A stretch of 64,000 nt of DNA from Nocardia jinanensis (GCF_014645735.1 NZ_BMMH01000014.1:89224-153223), one strand, 5' to 3'; shown: positions 1 through 8,333, numbered from the stretch's first letter. Numbers and translations are program-made. The notes: generated by a model from the letters alone, not told the origin.

Positions 1-1
1 G

Positions 2-541
2 CGCGATCAGCTCGTCGCCCGCTCCGCCGCCGTGGACGAGCCCACCGCCTACGGTGCCTCCGCGCAACTGCTGCACGCCGCGATAGACGCCGGAATCGCC
101 CGCGGCGCGCTCACCACCGCCGCCGGATTCGCCCGGAACAAGAGCCGGCCGTGGTTCGAGGCGCAGGTGCACCGGGCGATCGACGATCCGCTGCTCATCC
201 AGCGTTTCGGCGAACTGGCCGTGACCGTATCGGCGGCCGAGGCCACGCTGGCGGTCGCCGGCGCGGCAGTGGACGCCGCACTCGGCGCTCCGGATCAGGT
301 GGCCGACGCCTCGATCGCCGTCGCCACCGCCAAGATACTGGCCGATCGGGCCGCGACCGAGGTGTCCAGCGCACTGTTCGAGGTCAGCGGGACGCGTAGT
401 GCGGCCGACGATCTCAACCTGCACCACTTCTGGCGCAATGCCCGGACCCACACCCTGCACGACCCGGTCCGGTGGAAATACCAGCACATCGGCCGAACCC
501 TGCTGCACGGCAGTCCACCGCCATTGCACGGCGTGATCTGA
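2..541 (+). CDS. DszC/SfnB-like acyl-CoA dehydrogenase-family flavoprotein (3' part)
   Basis: Only the C-terminal 179 residues lie in the window; the reading frame is open to the left edge, so the gene begins outside. The visible part is the all-helical C-terminal domain of the acyl-CoA dehydrogenase fold. The end, with VSGTRSAADDLNLHHFWRN followed by HDPVRWKYQHIG, resembles the DszC/SfnB branch, flavin-dependent oxygenases that use reduced flavin from a partner reductase and often act in sulfur scavenging. Family assignment rests on the recognisable C-terminal motif; the substrate cannot be told. The downstream gene runs the opposite way with a short 38-bp gap. Confidence 0.75.
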   Translation, partial: RDQLVARSAAVDEPTAYGASAQLLHAAIDAGIARGALTTAAGFARNKSRPWFEAQVHRAIDDPLLIQRFGELAVTVSAAEATLAVAGAAVDAALGAPDQVADASIAVATAKILADRAATEVSSALFEVSGTRSAADDLNLHHFWRNARTHTLHDPVRWKYQHIGRTLLHGSPPPLHGVI

Positions 542-579
542 CCCGGACGACGGCCGGCCCGGCGGGCTGTGCCGATCGG

Positions 580-1170
580 TCAGCGGGACGCCGTCGCACC
601 CTCCGGATGTACCGGATGTCTCCCCTCGGCGAATTCCTCGACGATCTTCGCGCAGAACGCGGGCAGGTCGCGGGGGTTGCGGCTGGACACCAGCCCGCGG
701 TCGTTCACCACTTCCTCGTCGACGACGGTGCCACCGGCGTTGCGGATATCGGTTCGCACGCTGGGGTAGGAGGTAAGGGTGCGGCCGCGTACCACGTCCG
801 CTTCCACCAGGGTCCACGGGCCGTGGCAGATCACGCCGACCGGTTTACCGGTGGCGAAGAAGTCCCGGACGAAGGCCACGGCCGATTCGTCCTGGCGAAG
901 TTTGTCCGGGTTCGTGGTGCCGCCCGGTAACAACAGGGCATCGAATTCGCCGGGGCTGCATTCGCCGACGACCCGGTCCACCGCGAAGGTGTCACCTTTC
1001 TCCACATCGTGGTTCATGGCCTGGATACGGCCGGGCCGCAGCGAGACCAGCGCGGTGCTCGCACCGGCGTCTTCGACGGCCGACCGGGGCTGGACGAGTT
1101 CTGCCTGCTCCACGCCGTCGGTCGCGAGAACCGCGATTCGCCGTCCGGTCAGGTTGTGCTGCTGCGCCAT
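580..1170 (-). CDS. DJ-1/PfpI family protein (YraA/PfpI type glutamine amidotransferase-like)
   Basis: A 196-residue single-domain protein of the DJ-1/PfpI superfamily. The nucleophile elbow is visible as GVICHGPW, giving Cys115 followed by His116, and the conserved acidic residue near position 21 lies in DGVEQAEL. Members act as deglycases, chaperones or proteases in stress protection; the exact activity here is unknown. The start at 1170 is preferred over an upstream in-frame codon because GGAG lies just ahead of the ATG and the family begins close to the first beta strand. It is divergent from dps, a stress-protection neighbour. Confidence 0.87.
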   Translation of the reverse strand: MAQQHNLTGRRIAVLATDGVEQAELVQPRSAVEDAGASTALVSLRPGRIQAMNHDVEKGDTFAVDRVVGECSPGEFDALLLPGGTTNPDKLRQDESAVAFVRDFFATGKPVGVICHGPWTLVEADVVRGRTLTSYPSVRTDIRNAGGTVVDEEVVNDRGLVSSRNPRDLPAFCAKIVEEFAEGRHPVHPEGATASR

Positions 1171-1349
1171 ATCGTGCTCCTTCCGTCGCGGATTCGGTCT
1201 GCCTGGCGGCCTACCCGTGCTCATGGCGGCGAAACCTGGGTCCGGCGGCGCGCAGTGGTGTCGCGCACAGCCGGTCCGGTCGCTGATTCGACCGCGGATG
1301 TCCGGGTAGTCGCCCGGTGTCCGGCGAACGAGAAGAAAGGCATTCGACG

Positions 1350-1829
1350 ATGAACGTCCCTATCAAGAGCACCCTCGACCCGGAGCAGCAGCACATCACC
1401 GGCGAGGCGTTACGTGCCACGGTCATCGACCTCATCGATCTGTCGCTGATCGCCAAACAGGCCCACTGGAATGTCCTCGGCCGTAATTTCCGCTCTGTCC
1501 ATCTCGCCTTGGACGAGCTGGTGACCGCGGCCCGTGAGTTCACCGACGACGCCGCCGAACGCGCGACCTCCATCGGTGTCAGCCCGGACGGCCGTGCCGC
1601 CACCGTCGCCAAGGAGGCCGCCGGTCTGGCGTTTCCCGACGGCTGGCAGCAGGACACCGATGTCATCGAGGCCATCGTCAAGAACCTCAGCACGGTTATC
1701 GTCCGCCTGCGGGAGCGCATCGAGGTCACCGAGAAGGCGGATCCGGTGAGCCAGGATCTGCTCATCACGATCGCGGCCCGACTCGAACAGTTGCACTGGA
1801 TGTGGCAGGCTCAGCTCTCCTCCGCCTGA
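1350..1829 (+). CDS. dps: Dps-family DNA-binding ferritin-like protein
   Basis: A 159-residue Dps protein, a dodecameric miniferritin that binds DNA and oxidises Fe(II) with peroxide. The ferroxidase ligands follow the E. coli Dps spacing exactly: His39, His51, Asp55, Asp66 and Glu70. The motif KQAHWNVLG is typical. The ATG at 1350 follows AGAAAGG (1334-1340) and is preferred over an in-frame GTG at 1317. The N-terminal tail is short with few lysines, so DNA binding may be weaker than in E. coli Dps. It is monocistronic, between divergent and co-directional unrelated genes. Confidence 0.95.
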   Translation: MNVPIKSTLDPEQQHITGEALRATVIDLIDLSLIAKQAHWNVLGRNFRSVHLALDELVTAAREFTDDAAERATSIGVSPDGRAATVAKEAAGLAFPDGWQQDTDVIEAIVKNLSTVIVRLRERIEVTEKADPVSQDLLITIAARLEQLHWMWQAQLSSA

Positions 1830-1935
1830 TCACGTCGTCCCGCGCTCGCGCGGCTCGGCGGGCACAGCGCCGAGTCGAGTCGACCACACATGTCGGCAGC
1901 GCTGCGATCGGGCCGGGGTACGAGGAGGTGTGAGA

Positions 1936-2766
1936 GTGGTTCGGATTTCCGGATCGCCTTATGGGCTGAGTGCGGGCCCGGACGGCGCCCTGTGGTTCAC
2001 CATGGCGACCGAGGGCGCCGTCGGCAGGTATCTGGACGGCGAGGTCCGGACCTTCGCACTCGAACCCTCCGCGGGACAGCCGACGGTGATCGTGCCGGGA
2101 CCCGACCGGGCCATGTGGTTCACCGAGTTCCGCGGGGACCGGATCGGCCGCATCGCTGGGGAAGGCGATGCGACCTGGTTCCCGGCACGATCTCCGTACG
2201 GCATCACCGCGGGCCCGGACGGCGCTGTGTGGTTCACCGAGCTCCAGGCCGACAGAATCGGCCGGCTGACCGTGGACGGTGAGTTGACCCGGTTCGACGC
2301 GGCGGGCATGCCGTCGATGATCACCACCGGGTCCGACGGCGCGCTCTGGTACACGCTCAATCAGGGCAATGCGATAGGCCGGATCGACCCGGCCGACGGC
2401 ACCACGGCCGTATACCCGTTACCGACCGGACATGCGATGCCGGTCGGTATCACCGCGGGCCCCGATGACGCGCTGTGGTTCGTGGAGATCGGTGCGGGGC
2501 AGGTCGGGCGGATCGGGGTCGACGGCACGATCACCGAGTTCCCGCTACCCGACCGCGAATCCAAGCCACACGCCATCGTCACGGGCCCGGATGGTGCCCT
2601 CTGGTTCACCGAATGGGCGACGACCCGGCTCGGCCGGATAACCACCGAGGGCACGATCACCGAAACCGATCTGCCCGGATCCGAACCACACGGGGTCACG
2701 GTCGGACCGGACGGTGCGCTGTGGGTGGCTATGGAATCGGGCAGCCTGGAACGCATCGCGGTCTGA
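1936..2766 (+). CDS. vgb: virginiamycin B lyase-like seven-bladed propeller protein
   Basis: A beta-propeller of repeated ~42-residue blades, each with a GPDGALWFTE-type motif, as in virginiamycin B lyase (Vgb), which linearises streptogramin B by C-O bond cleavage. The known Vgb layout of a distant His and a Glu-x-His pair followed by Glu is present: His about 212, Glu250, His252 and Glu267. Without biochemical data it could instead be a related streptogramin lyase-like hydrolase of unknown role, which is common in soil actinomycetes. AGGAGG at 1923-1928 fits the GTG at 1936 (7-base spacer) better than the GTG at 1930, which almost touches it. Confidence 0.8.
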   Translation: MVRISGSPYGLSAGPDGALWFTMATEGAVGRYLDGEVRTFALEPSAGQPTVIVPGPDRAMWFTEFRGDRIGRIAGEGDATWFPARSPYGITAGPDGAVWFTELQADRIGRLTVDGELTRFDAAGMPSMITTGSDGALWYTLNQGNAIGRIDPADGTTAVYPLPTGHAMPVGITAGPDDALWFVEIGAGQVGRIGVDGTITEFPLPDRESKPHAIVTGPDGALWFTEWATTRLGRITTEGTITETDLPGSEPHGVTVGPDGALWVAMESGSLERIAV

Positions 2767-2807
2767 GTTCCGCGGCGTGACACCGCCGGATCCGCGGGGC
2801 CGCTGGG

Positions 2808-2813
2808 TATGCT
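2808..2813 (+). promoter_or_regulatory. -10 element of a leaderless promoter (DUF6412 gene)
   Basis: TATGCT followed by exactly seven bases and the ATG at 2821, with no Shine-Dalgarno sequence. Transcription would begin at the start codon. The hexamer overlaps an alternative ATG at 2809, which argues against that start. Confidence 0.55.
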
Positions 2814-2820
2814 GCCGAAT

Positions 2821-3144
2821 ATGGCACGGATCTGGTCGGTGGTCGCACATGGGGTGAACCTCGTTCAGCTCACGTGGGTCGCCGTGCTGGCCCTCGCCAT
2901 GACCGTATCGCTGTTGAGCGACGGTCCCACCGCCGTTGTCGGCGCCGCGGTCGCGGTCGCCGTGCTGCTCGGCCTCGCCGACCATGGTCTGCGCCCCGGG
3001 CTCCACGGCCCGGCCGAGCCCGCCACCGGCCCCTCCCGCGATGAGCGGCGACTACGCGGCGCGTTCCGCAGGCAGAGCGCGCCCGATACTCCCGGTCGTC
3101 CCCGCCTGCCCCGAGCACCCGGACAGGTTCCGGCCGCCGCGTAA
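2821..3144 (+). CDS. small membrane protein, DUF6412-like
   Basis: A 107-residue protein with two hydrophobic segments (about residues 11-30 and 34-52) and an Arg/Pro-rich cytoplasmic tail. The sequence resembles the actinobacterial DUF6412 family, which is typically found immediately upstream of a YidC paralogue, as here. No enzymatic motif is visible; a role as a partner of membrane insertion is inference from context only. The start is set by the promoter hexamer seven bases upstream. Confidence 0.7.
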   Translation: MARIWSVVAHGVNLVQLTWVAVLALAMTVSLLSDGPTAVVGAAVAVAVLLGLADHGLRPGLHGPAEPATGPSRDERRLRGAFRRQSAPDTPGRPRLPRAPGQVPAAA

Positions 3145-3261
3145 CGCTTCAGCGTTACGTCGGCCCAGTCGGCCTGTCCTTCGGCGCCGCCCCGCAGTGG
3201 GAGCGGTGCCCGATCCGCACCCGCCGCGGACTTCCGCGCGGTGCAGCGAAGAGGTGCTCTC

Positions 3262-4203
3262 GTGCTCGATTTCATCTATTACCCCGTATCCGCGATTCTC
3301 TGGTTGTGGCATACGGTTTTCGGGGCCGTACTGGGTCCCGGCAGCGGCTTCGCCTGGGCGTTGTCCGTGGTGTTCCTGGTTTTCACCATCCGCCTGCTCC
3401 TGCTGAAACCCGCGATCGAACAGATCCGCACCGCCCGCCGGATGCAGGAACTGCGGCCACAGCTGGACAAGCTGCGCAAGGAGCACGCCGGTGATCGCGG
3501 CGCACAGGCGGCGGCGATGCAGAAATTGCAGCAGGAACACGGTTTCAACCCGCTGATGGGCTGCCTGCCCGCGCTGGTGCAGCTGCCGGTGTTCCTGGGT
3601 CTCTATCACGTACTGCAATCGTTCGACCGCACCGGAACGGGGTTCGGCAAGCTCGGTATGACCCCGGAGGCCAACGCCGCCACCCCCAACTATTTCTTCG
3701 ACGTCGCCGATGTCCAGTCCTTTCTCGGTGCCCGGCTCTTCGGCACGCCGATCTCCGCGGCGATCGCCAGCCCCGACAGTGCCCTGGAGTCCTTCGCCGC
3801 GCACGGGTCCGTACCGACGATGGCCGGTATCGCGATCGTGGCGGTCCCGCTGATGGTGGTGGCGAGCCTGGCCACTCATCTCAACGCGCGTGCGTCGGTA
3901 GCACGGCAGGATCCGGCGGCGGCCGCGAACCCGCAGATGGCGCTCATGAACACGCTGATGCTGTGGGTGTTCCCGCTCGGTGCGCTGCTGGGTGGCCCGC
4001 TACTGATGATCGCGATCCTCCTCTATTGGGTGGCGAACAACCTGTGGACCTACGGACAGCAGCATCTGGTGTTCGCCCGGATGGACCGAGAAGCGCAAAA
4101 GGAATCGGAAGCCGTCGAATCGTCGGAGGCGAATGCGCCACAGCCGGGTGCGCGACCGGCTTCCCGGCCGAAATCCGGGCGTCGCCGGGGCCGCGCCCGC
4201 TGA
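3262..4203 (+). CDS. yidC: YidC/Oxa1/Alb3 membrane protein insertase (paralogue)
   Basis: A 313-residue YidC/Oxa1 protein that inserts and folds inner-membrane proteins. It starts directly with the first membrane segment (LDFIYYPVSAILWLWH), as actinobacterial YidC proteins without the large periplasmic P1 domain do. The 60TKM core is visible: a cytoplasmic Arg-rich hairpin (about residues 50-100), PLMGCLPALVQLPVF, and two final membrane helices before a basic tail. The GTG at 3262 has GAAGAGG seven bases upstream. It is not next to rpmH/rnpA, so it is likely the second copy of the genome rather than the housekeeping one. Confidence 0.92.
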   Translation: MLDFIYYPVSAILWLWHTVFGAVLGPGSGFAWALSVVFLVFTIRLLLLKPAIEQIRTARRMQELRPQLDKLRKEHAGDRGAQAAAMQKLQQEHGFNPLMGCLPALVQLPVFLGLYHVLQSFDRTGTGFGKLGMTPEANAATPNYFFDVADVQSFLGARLFGTPISAAIASPDSALESFAAHGSVPTMAGIAIVAVPLMVVASLATHLNARASVARQDPAAAANPQMALMNTLMLWVFPLGALLGGPLLMIAILLYWVANNLWTYGQQHLVFARMDREAQKESEAVESSEANAPQPGARPASRPKSGRRRGRAR

Positions 4204-4209
4204 ACCGGC

Positions 4210-4800
4210 TCAGCGGCGGTGACCCACCGCCGGCAGGATCGCCTGGTCGACGATATCGGTGAGGGTCTGCTCGCCGGGTAGCGCGCCGGAGTCCAAGGAG
4301 CACTTCAGGACGAGCGCCTCGCCGATATCGAGGACCACGGGTGTGAGCAGTGCGGGGTCGATATCGCCTGTGTCCGCGTAGTGCCGCAGGACAGTGCCGG
4401 TGAACCGGCCGCCCTTGGGCTCGAACACTCGGGTGTAGATGGACTCGGCCAGTTCCGGATAGCGCTCGCGCTCGGCGAGGATCGCGCCCGTGGCCCGCGC
4501 CGTGGGAGTGGCCAGCCAGGTCACCATGAGCCGTAGCGCCTCGACCAGATCGCCGCGCAGCTCGCCGGTGGGTGCCGCGGTCGGGCTCTCCTGCGGGAAC
4601 TCCGCTTCCAGGGCATCCAGCAGGATTGCCTGCGGGGTGTCCCAGCGCCGGTACAGCGAGGTTTTCGCGATACCGGCGCGCTGCGCGATCCCGTCCATCG
4701 TGAGTTTGCCCATCCCCACGTCGATGACCTCCTCGACCACGGCGGTATGCACGGCCGCCACCACTTCGGCATCGCTGCGGCGGCCACGTGTTCCGGGCAT
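4210..4800 (-). CDS. TetR/AcrR family repressor, probably of the adjacent GH39-like gene
   Basis: A 196-residue TetR regulator. The N-terminal helix-turn-helix covers about residues 30-60 (DGIAQRAGIAKTSLYRRW), followed by a ligand-binding domain of the TetR_C_16 type. The ATG has GGAGGG four bases upstream. It lies 38 bp downstream of the GH39-like gene on the same strand, so the two form a likely operon, and the perfect palindrome at 6339-6358 in front of that operon is a natural operator for self-repression. The inducer may be a product or substrate of the hydrolase; this is inference. Confidence 0.9.
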   Translation of the reverse strand: MPGTRGRRSDAEVVAAVHTAVVEEVIDVGMGKLTMDGIAQRAGIAKTSLYRRWDTPQAILLDALEAEFPQESPTAAPTGELRGDLVEALRLMVTWLATPTARATGAILAERERYPELAESIYTRVFEPKGGRFTGTVLRHYADTGDIDPALLTPVVLDIGEALVLKCSLDSGALPGEQTLTDIVDQAILPAVGHRR

Positions 4801-4838
4801 AGGACCCTCCGGTATCGCGCGGGACTGACCCGTGCAGA

Positions 4839-6305
4839 CTAGTCGGCGGCCGGCTCCACGAACGCGACCGCGGTGGCGAACGGGCCGAGTTCGACCTCAC
4901 CGTTGTCGACCGGCCGCGTAACAGCCGGTCCGGCCCCGGTCGAGGTGTCGACGGTGCGAATGCTCGCCACGGGGTCGGTGAAACGTACGCGCACGGGCTC
5001 GGGGTACTTGTTGACCAGTAGGATCCGCCGCTGTCCGTCCGTGCAGGCGAAGGCCTGGCCGTGGATCCGGGCGTCCGGCGCCGCCAGGGTGGGGGCCGAT
5101 CCGGCCCGGTGCAATGTATCGCCCGGGCCGAAGTTGGCCAGCAACAGTTCCAGCGCCCGATAACGGGCGTTGGGCTCGCCCGTCCGCCAGTCGAGCAGTG
5201 ATACCCCGTGGACCATCCCGGGATAGCCGAGGAACTCGGCCACCCCTACGAGCTCGATGCCGAGTTCGGTCAGCCGTGACCAGAGATAGGTGACCACCGC
5301 CGCGCTCAGCGCCCAGTACTCCTCGGGCGCGTCGGGTTCCGGATTCAGGATGTCCGGAGTGAACGTGCCGATCTCGTTGATATGGGTTTCGGTCTCGGGG
5401 GAGAGCCGCTGTTTGATCGATTCGATCAGCTGCACCTGGCGCAGGAATCCGTCCGCCTGGGAGAAGAGCACGCTGTGCCATTTCTCGAAGGGGAGATTTC
5501 CCCGCAACGTGACCGGGTCGAGGATATCGGGCATCGCGTAGAAGTGGAAAGAGAAGGCGTCGACAGGGGTACCGTCCGTGTGATTGGCCGGGTCGAGGAA
5601 GTACCAGAAGTATTCGGGGTCGAAATCGACCAGGCTCAGCGACAGGCCGACGAACTTCATCTCCGCATCGAGCGGCCGCAACCGCGCGACCACGGCGTCG
5701 TAGAGCCGGGTGTAGACCTGGGGTGAGAGTTTATGTCCCACATCGGGTTCGCACAGCACCTCCCAGAAGGCGAACCGGTGGTCGCGGCCGGATTCGTGCC
5801 GGATGCCGAACTGGTCGGTGAACCCGCCGTCGATGTACCACCGGCCGATCCGTTCGAAATGTTCGGCCACCTCGGAGAGGCCGGGGTCGCGGAATTCGGT
5901 GCCTTGTTCGTAGTCCCAGTGGATGGCCGACGGATCGTCCTGCAGGGCATACGGCTCCGGAGTCTCGAACATCCAGGTGGGGATGGTGGCGAAGTTCGCG
6001 ACGACCGGCCGGCCCTCGGCGGCCGCGAGGAAATCGTCGACGAATTCGTCGAGCCGGTGGAAGTCCCAGGAGGTCCGCCCGGCGGTGGGTGGATCGAGCT
6101 CCGGGACGGAAAGTTTCGGCGAGGACCACCAGGGCAGGAAGCGTGCGTAATCGGCCCCGAGATCGCGGAGTGCGGTGAAGGCCCGATCGTGGACGGGGGA
6201 GCTGCGCTGTAGCGGCGGCGCGGTCCAGAGGTGGGTGGTCAGGGTGGTGCGGGAGGTGATCGTCGGTGTCGTCCAGTCGACGGTGACGGGCAGGGCGTCG
6301 GTCAT
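4839..6305 (-). CDS. GH39-like (clan GH-A) glycoside hydrolase
   Basis: A 488-residue cytoplasmic protein with no signal peptide. It has a (beta/alpha)8 barrel followed by a C-terminal beta domain, as in beta-xylosidases and related GH39 enzymes. The acid/base glutamate is likely Glu186 in WEVLCEP and the nucleophile Glu311 in HINEIG, both at expected barrel positions. Oddly, the residue before the acid/base Glu is Cys185, where clan GH-A enzymes nearly always have Asn. The substrate is unknown. It is transcribed with the downstream TetR gene from a promoter carrying a 20-bp palindrome. Confidence 0.8.
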   Translation of the reverse strand: MTDALPVTVDWTTPTITSRTTLTTHLWTAPPLQRSSPVHDRAFTALRDLGADYARFLPWWSSPKLSVPELDPPTAGRTSWDFHRLDEFVDDFLAAAEGRPVVANFATIPTWMFETPEPYALQDDPSAIHWDYEQGTEFRDPGLSEVAEHFERIGRWYIDGGFTDQFGIRHESGRDHRFAFWEVLCEPDVGHKLSPQVYTRLYDAVVARLRPLDAEMKFVGLSLSLVDFDPEYFWYFLDPANHTDGTPVDAFSFHFYAMPDILDPVTLRGNLPFEKWHSVLFSQADGFLRQVQLIESIKQRLSPETETHINEIGTFTPDILNPEPDAPEEYWALSAAVVTYLWSRLTELGIELVGVAEFLGYPGMVHGVSLLDWRTGEPNARYRALELLLANFGPGDTLHRAGSAPTLAAPDARIHGQAFACTDGQRRILLVNKYPEPVRVRFTDPVASIRTVDTSTGAGPAVTRPVDNGEVELGPFATAVAFVEPAAD

Positions 6306-6338
6306 GGTGGCCTCTCTCGGAAGATGACTCCGCTAACG

Positions 6339-6358
6339 TAGCTACAAATTTGTAGCTA
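6339..6358. promoter_or_regulatory. perfect 20-bp palindrome, candidate TetR operator
   Basis: TAGCTACAAATTTGTAGCTA is a complete inverted repeat with no mismatch, 33 bases upstream of the GH39-like start. Its AT-rich centre stands out against GC-rich surroundings. Size, symmetry and position fit a TetR operator controlling the hydrolase-tetR operon. Confidence 0.75.
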
Positions 6359-6447
6359 TGCAACCGTATCTAGAGAGCGGTCCACTCGGTGCTCCGCACG
6401 ATTCCGGGAAGTGCCCGGAACCGGGCGGAGCCGCCTCGTGTTCGGGT

Positions 6448-8088
6448 TCAGGCGTCGCCGACGGGCCCGGCGACCTCGCGCAGCCGACCGTCGGAAAGCC
6501 GCAGCCTGCGGCGGACCCCGATTTCGGTGAGGAACCGTTCGTCATGGCTGACCACCATGAACGCACCCCGGTAGGCGTCGAGCGCGCTCTCGAGCTGTCC
6601 CACGCTCACCAGGTCGAGGTTGTTGGTCGGCTCGTCCAGTAGCAGCAACTGCGGCGCCGGTTCGGCGAACAGGACGCAGGCCAGGGTGGCGCGCAGCCGT
6701 TCACCGCCGGAGAGCGCACCCACCGGAAGATCGACCCGGGAACCACGGAACAGGAAGCGTGCCAGCAGGTTCAGCCGTTGCGGAGTGGGCAGGCCAGGGG
6801 CGAACGCGGCCAAGTTCTCGGCGACGGTGCGGTCGAGGTCGAGCAGATCCAGTCGCTGGGACAGATATGCGACCCGGCCCTCGGCGCGGGTGACAGCACC
6901 GCTGTCCGGCGCCAGATCGCCGTGGACTATCCGCAGCAGGGTGGATTTGCCCGCACCGTTGGGTCCGGTCAGGGCGATCCGCTCGGGCCCGCGGATCGTC
7001 AGATCCGCGCCGTCACCGTCGAAGATCTCCTGTTCGCCGAAGCGGTAGCGGATCTGCTCACCGGCGAATACGGTGCGCCCGGCCGGCACATCGGTATCCG
7101 GTAGTTGCAGGCTGATCCGCTGCTCCGGGCGCAGGGCGCGTTCGGCCCGGTCGAGCCGATTTTTCGCGGCGTCGACCCGGGCCGCATGGGTTTCGTTCGC
7201 CCGCCCGGCCGATTCCTGGGCATTGCGTTTCATGGTCCCGGCGAAGATCTTGGGCAGGCCCGCGTTGCCCAGATTCCGGGCCGCGTTGCTCGCCCGTTTC
7301 GCGGCGCGCTCCCGGGCCTGCTGGAGTTCGCGCTTCTCCCGTTTGACCTCTTGTTCGGCATTGCGGATGTTCTTGTGCGCGACCTCGCGCTCGGCGCGCA
7401 CCGTGTCCTCGTACTCGGTGAAACTGCCTCCGTAGAAGCGGATCTCACCGGAGTGCAGTTCGGCGATCCGGTCCATCCGATCCAGCAGTGCCCGGTCGTG
7501 GCTCACCAGCAGCAGGCAACCCTTCCAATCGGCCAGGAGGTCGTAGAGCTGGTGCCGGGCCTCGAGATCGAGGTTGTTGGTGGGCTCGTCGAGCAGTAGC
7601 ACCTCGGGTTGTCGCAGCAGCTGGGCCGCCAGGCCCAGCGACACCACCTGGCCCCCGCTGAGGGTGCGCAACCGCCGGGTGAGCGGCAGATCACCCAGGC
7701 CGAGGCGTTCCAGCTGGGCGCGGGTGCGTTCCTCGATATCCCAGTCCGTGCCGATGGTGGTGAAATGTTCTTCGGCGGTGTCACCGGATTCCACGGCGTC
7801 CAAGGCGGCCAGGACCGGTGCGATACCCAGAGTTTCGGCGACCGTCATATCGCCGGTGAGCGGCAGGGTCTGCGGGAGGTAGCCGAGTACGCCGTCGACC
7901 GATACGTTGCCGGTGCGGGGTCGCAGGTCACCCGCGATCAACCTGAGCAGTGTGCTCTTGCCCGCGCCGTTGGGCGCGACCAGACCGGTCCGCCCGGCGG
8001 GCACGCTGAAGGACAGATCGTCGAACACGGGGGTGTCGTCCGGCCAGGAGAAAGACAGATTCGAACAGACGATAAAAGTTTCGGACAT
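6448..8088 (-). CDS. ABC-F family ATPase (ribosome-protection type)
   Basis: A 546-residue protein with two ABC domains and no membrane segments. Walker A is APNGAGKST in the first domain and GPNGAGKST in the second. Signature motifs are LSGGQ and LSGGE, and each half has a DEPTNNLD Walker B. The interdomain linker (about residues 215-320) is long, charged and helical, as in ABC-F proteins that act in the ribosomal E site. Context favours an antibiotic-resistance type over EttA: it is monocistronic, has a candidate leader peptide and attenuator upstream, and a separate EttA exists at 59.3 kb. Drug specificity cannot be inferred. Confidence 0.9.
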   Translation of the reverse strand: MSETFIVCSNLSFSWPDDTPVFDDLSFSVPAGRTGLVAPNGAGKSTLLRLIAGDLRPRTGNVSVDGVLGYLPQTLPLTGDMTVAETLGIAPVLAALDAVESGDTAEEHFTTIGTDWDIEERTRAQLERLGLGDLPLTRRLRTLSGGQVVSLGLAAQLLRQPEVLLLDEPTNNLDLEARHQLYDLLADWKGCLLLVSHDRALLDRMDRIAELHSGEIRFYGGSFTEYEDTVRAEREVAHKNIRNAEQEVKREKRELQQARERAAKRASNAARNLGNAGLPKIFAGTMKRNAQESAGRANETHAARVDAAKNRLDRAERALRPEQRISLQLPDTDVPAGRTVFAGEQIRYRFGEQEIFDGDGADLTIRGPERIALTGPNGAGKSTLLRIVHGDLAPDSGAVTRAEGRVAYLSQRLDLLDLDRTVAENLAAFAPGLPTPQRLNLLARFLFRGSRVDLPVGALSGGERLRATLACVLFAEPAPQLLLLDEPTNNLDLVSVGQLESALDAYRGAFMVVSHDERFLTEIGVRRRLRLSDGRLREVAGPVGDA

Positions 8089-8157
8089 GTAGGAGAGACC
8101 TCGATTGTCGTTCGGGCGCGTGCAGCTGCCTCGAAGAAGGAAAAGTGAACGACGAAA

Positions 8158-8198
8158 CGGCCACTACAGCGGCGCCCGGTGCGCCCTACTGGTGGCCG
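8158..8198 (-). terminator. candidate transcription attenuator in the ABC-F leader
   Basis: Arms 8158-8164 and 8192-8198 pair perfectly (CGGCCAC with GTGGCCG). One further A-T pair (8157/8199) extends the stem into the last base of the leader-peptide stop codon. A nested GGCGC/GCGCC stem (8171-8175/8181-8185) lies inside. The transcript continues with a moderately U-rich stretch. A ribosome stalled near the end of the leader peptide would mask the first arm. The dyad could also simply be a terminator for upstream transcription. Confidence 0.5.
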
Positions 8199-8240
8199 TC
8201 AGAGCCGGGTGGCTCCGGAGATATCGAGTTCACCAACCAT
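8199..8240 (-). CDS. candidate 13-residue leader peptide of the ABC-F gene
   Basis: The reading frame encodes MVGELDISGATRL and stops immediately before the attenuator stem. AGAGAG lies seven bases upstream of its ATG, and a TATCGT hexamer (8275-8280) could serve as -10. Short peptides of this kind upstream of resistance ABC-F genes sense ribosome-targeting drugs by stalling. Composition alone does not prove translation, so this is a structural inference. Confidence 0.4.
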   Translation of the reverse strand: MVGELDISGATRL

Positions 8241-8286
8241 GGTCGATCTCTCTGTGGACGAAGATTCCCTGCTCACGATAGCAGCC

Positions 8287-8321
8287 CGGCCGGCGGCGGA
8301 CCGGGTTCGGCCGACCGGCCG
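8287..8321 (-). terminator. GC-rich hairpin after the secreted-protein gene
   Basis: CGGCCGG (8287-8293) and CCGGCCG (8315-8321) form a strong stem a few bases beyond the stop at 8334. No U tract follows. Its presence means the downstream attenuator dyad is not needed to end this gene. Confidence 0.5.
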
Positions 8322-8333
8322 CAGGGTGGATTC

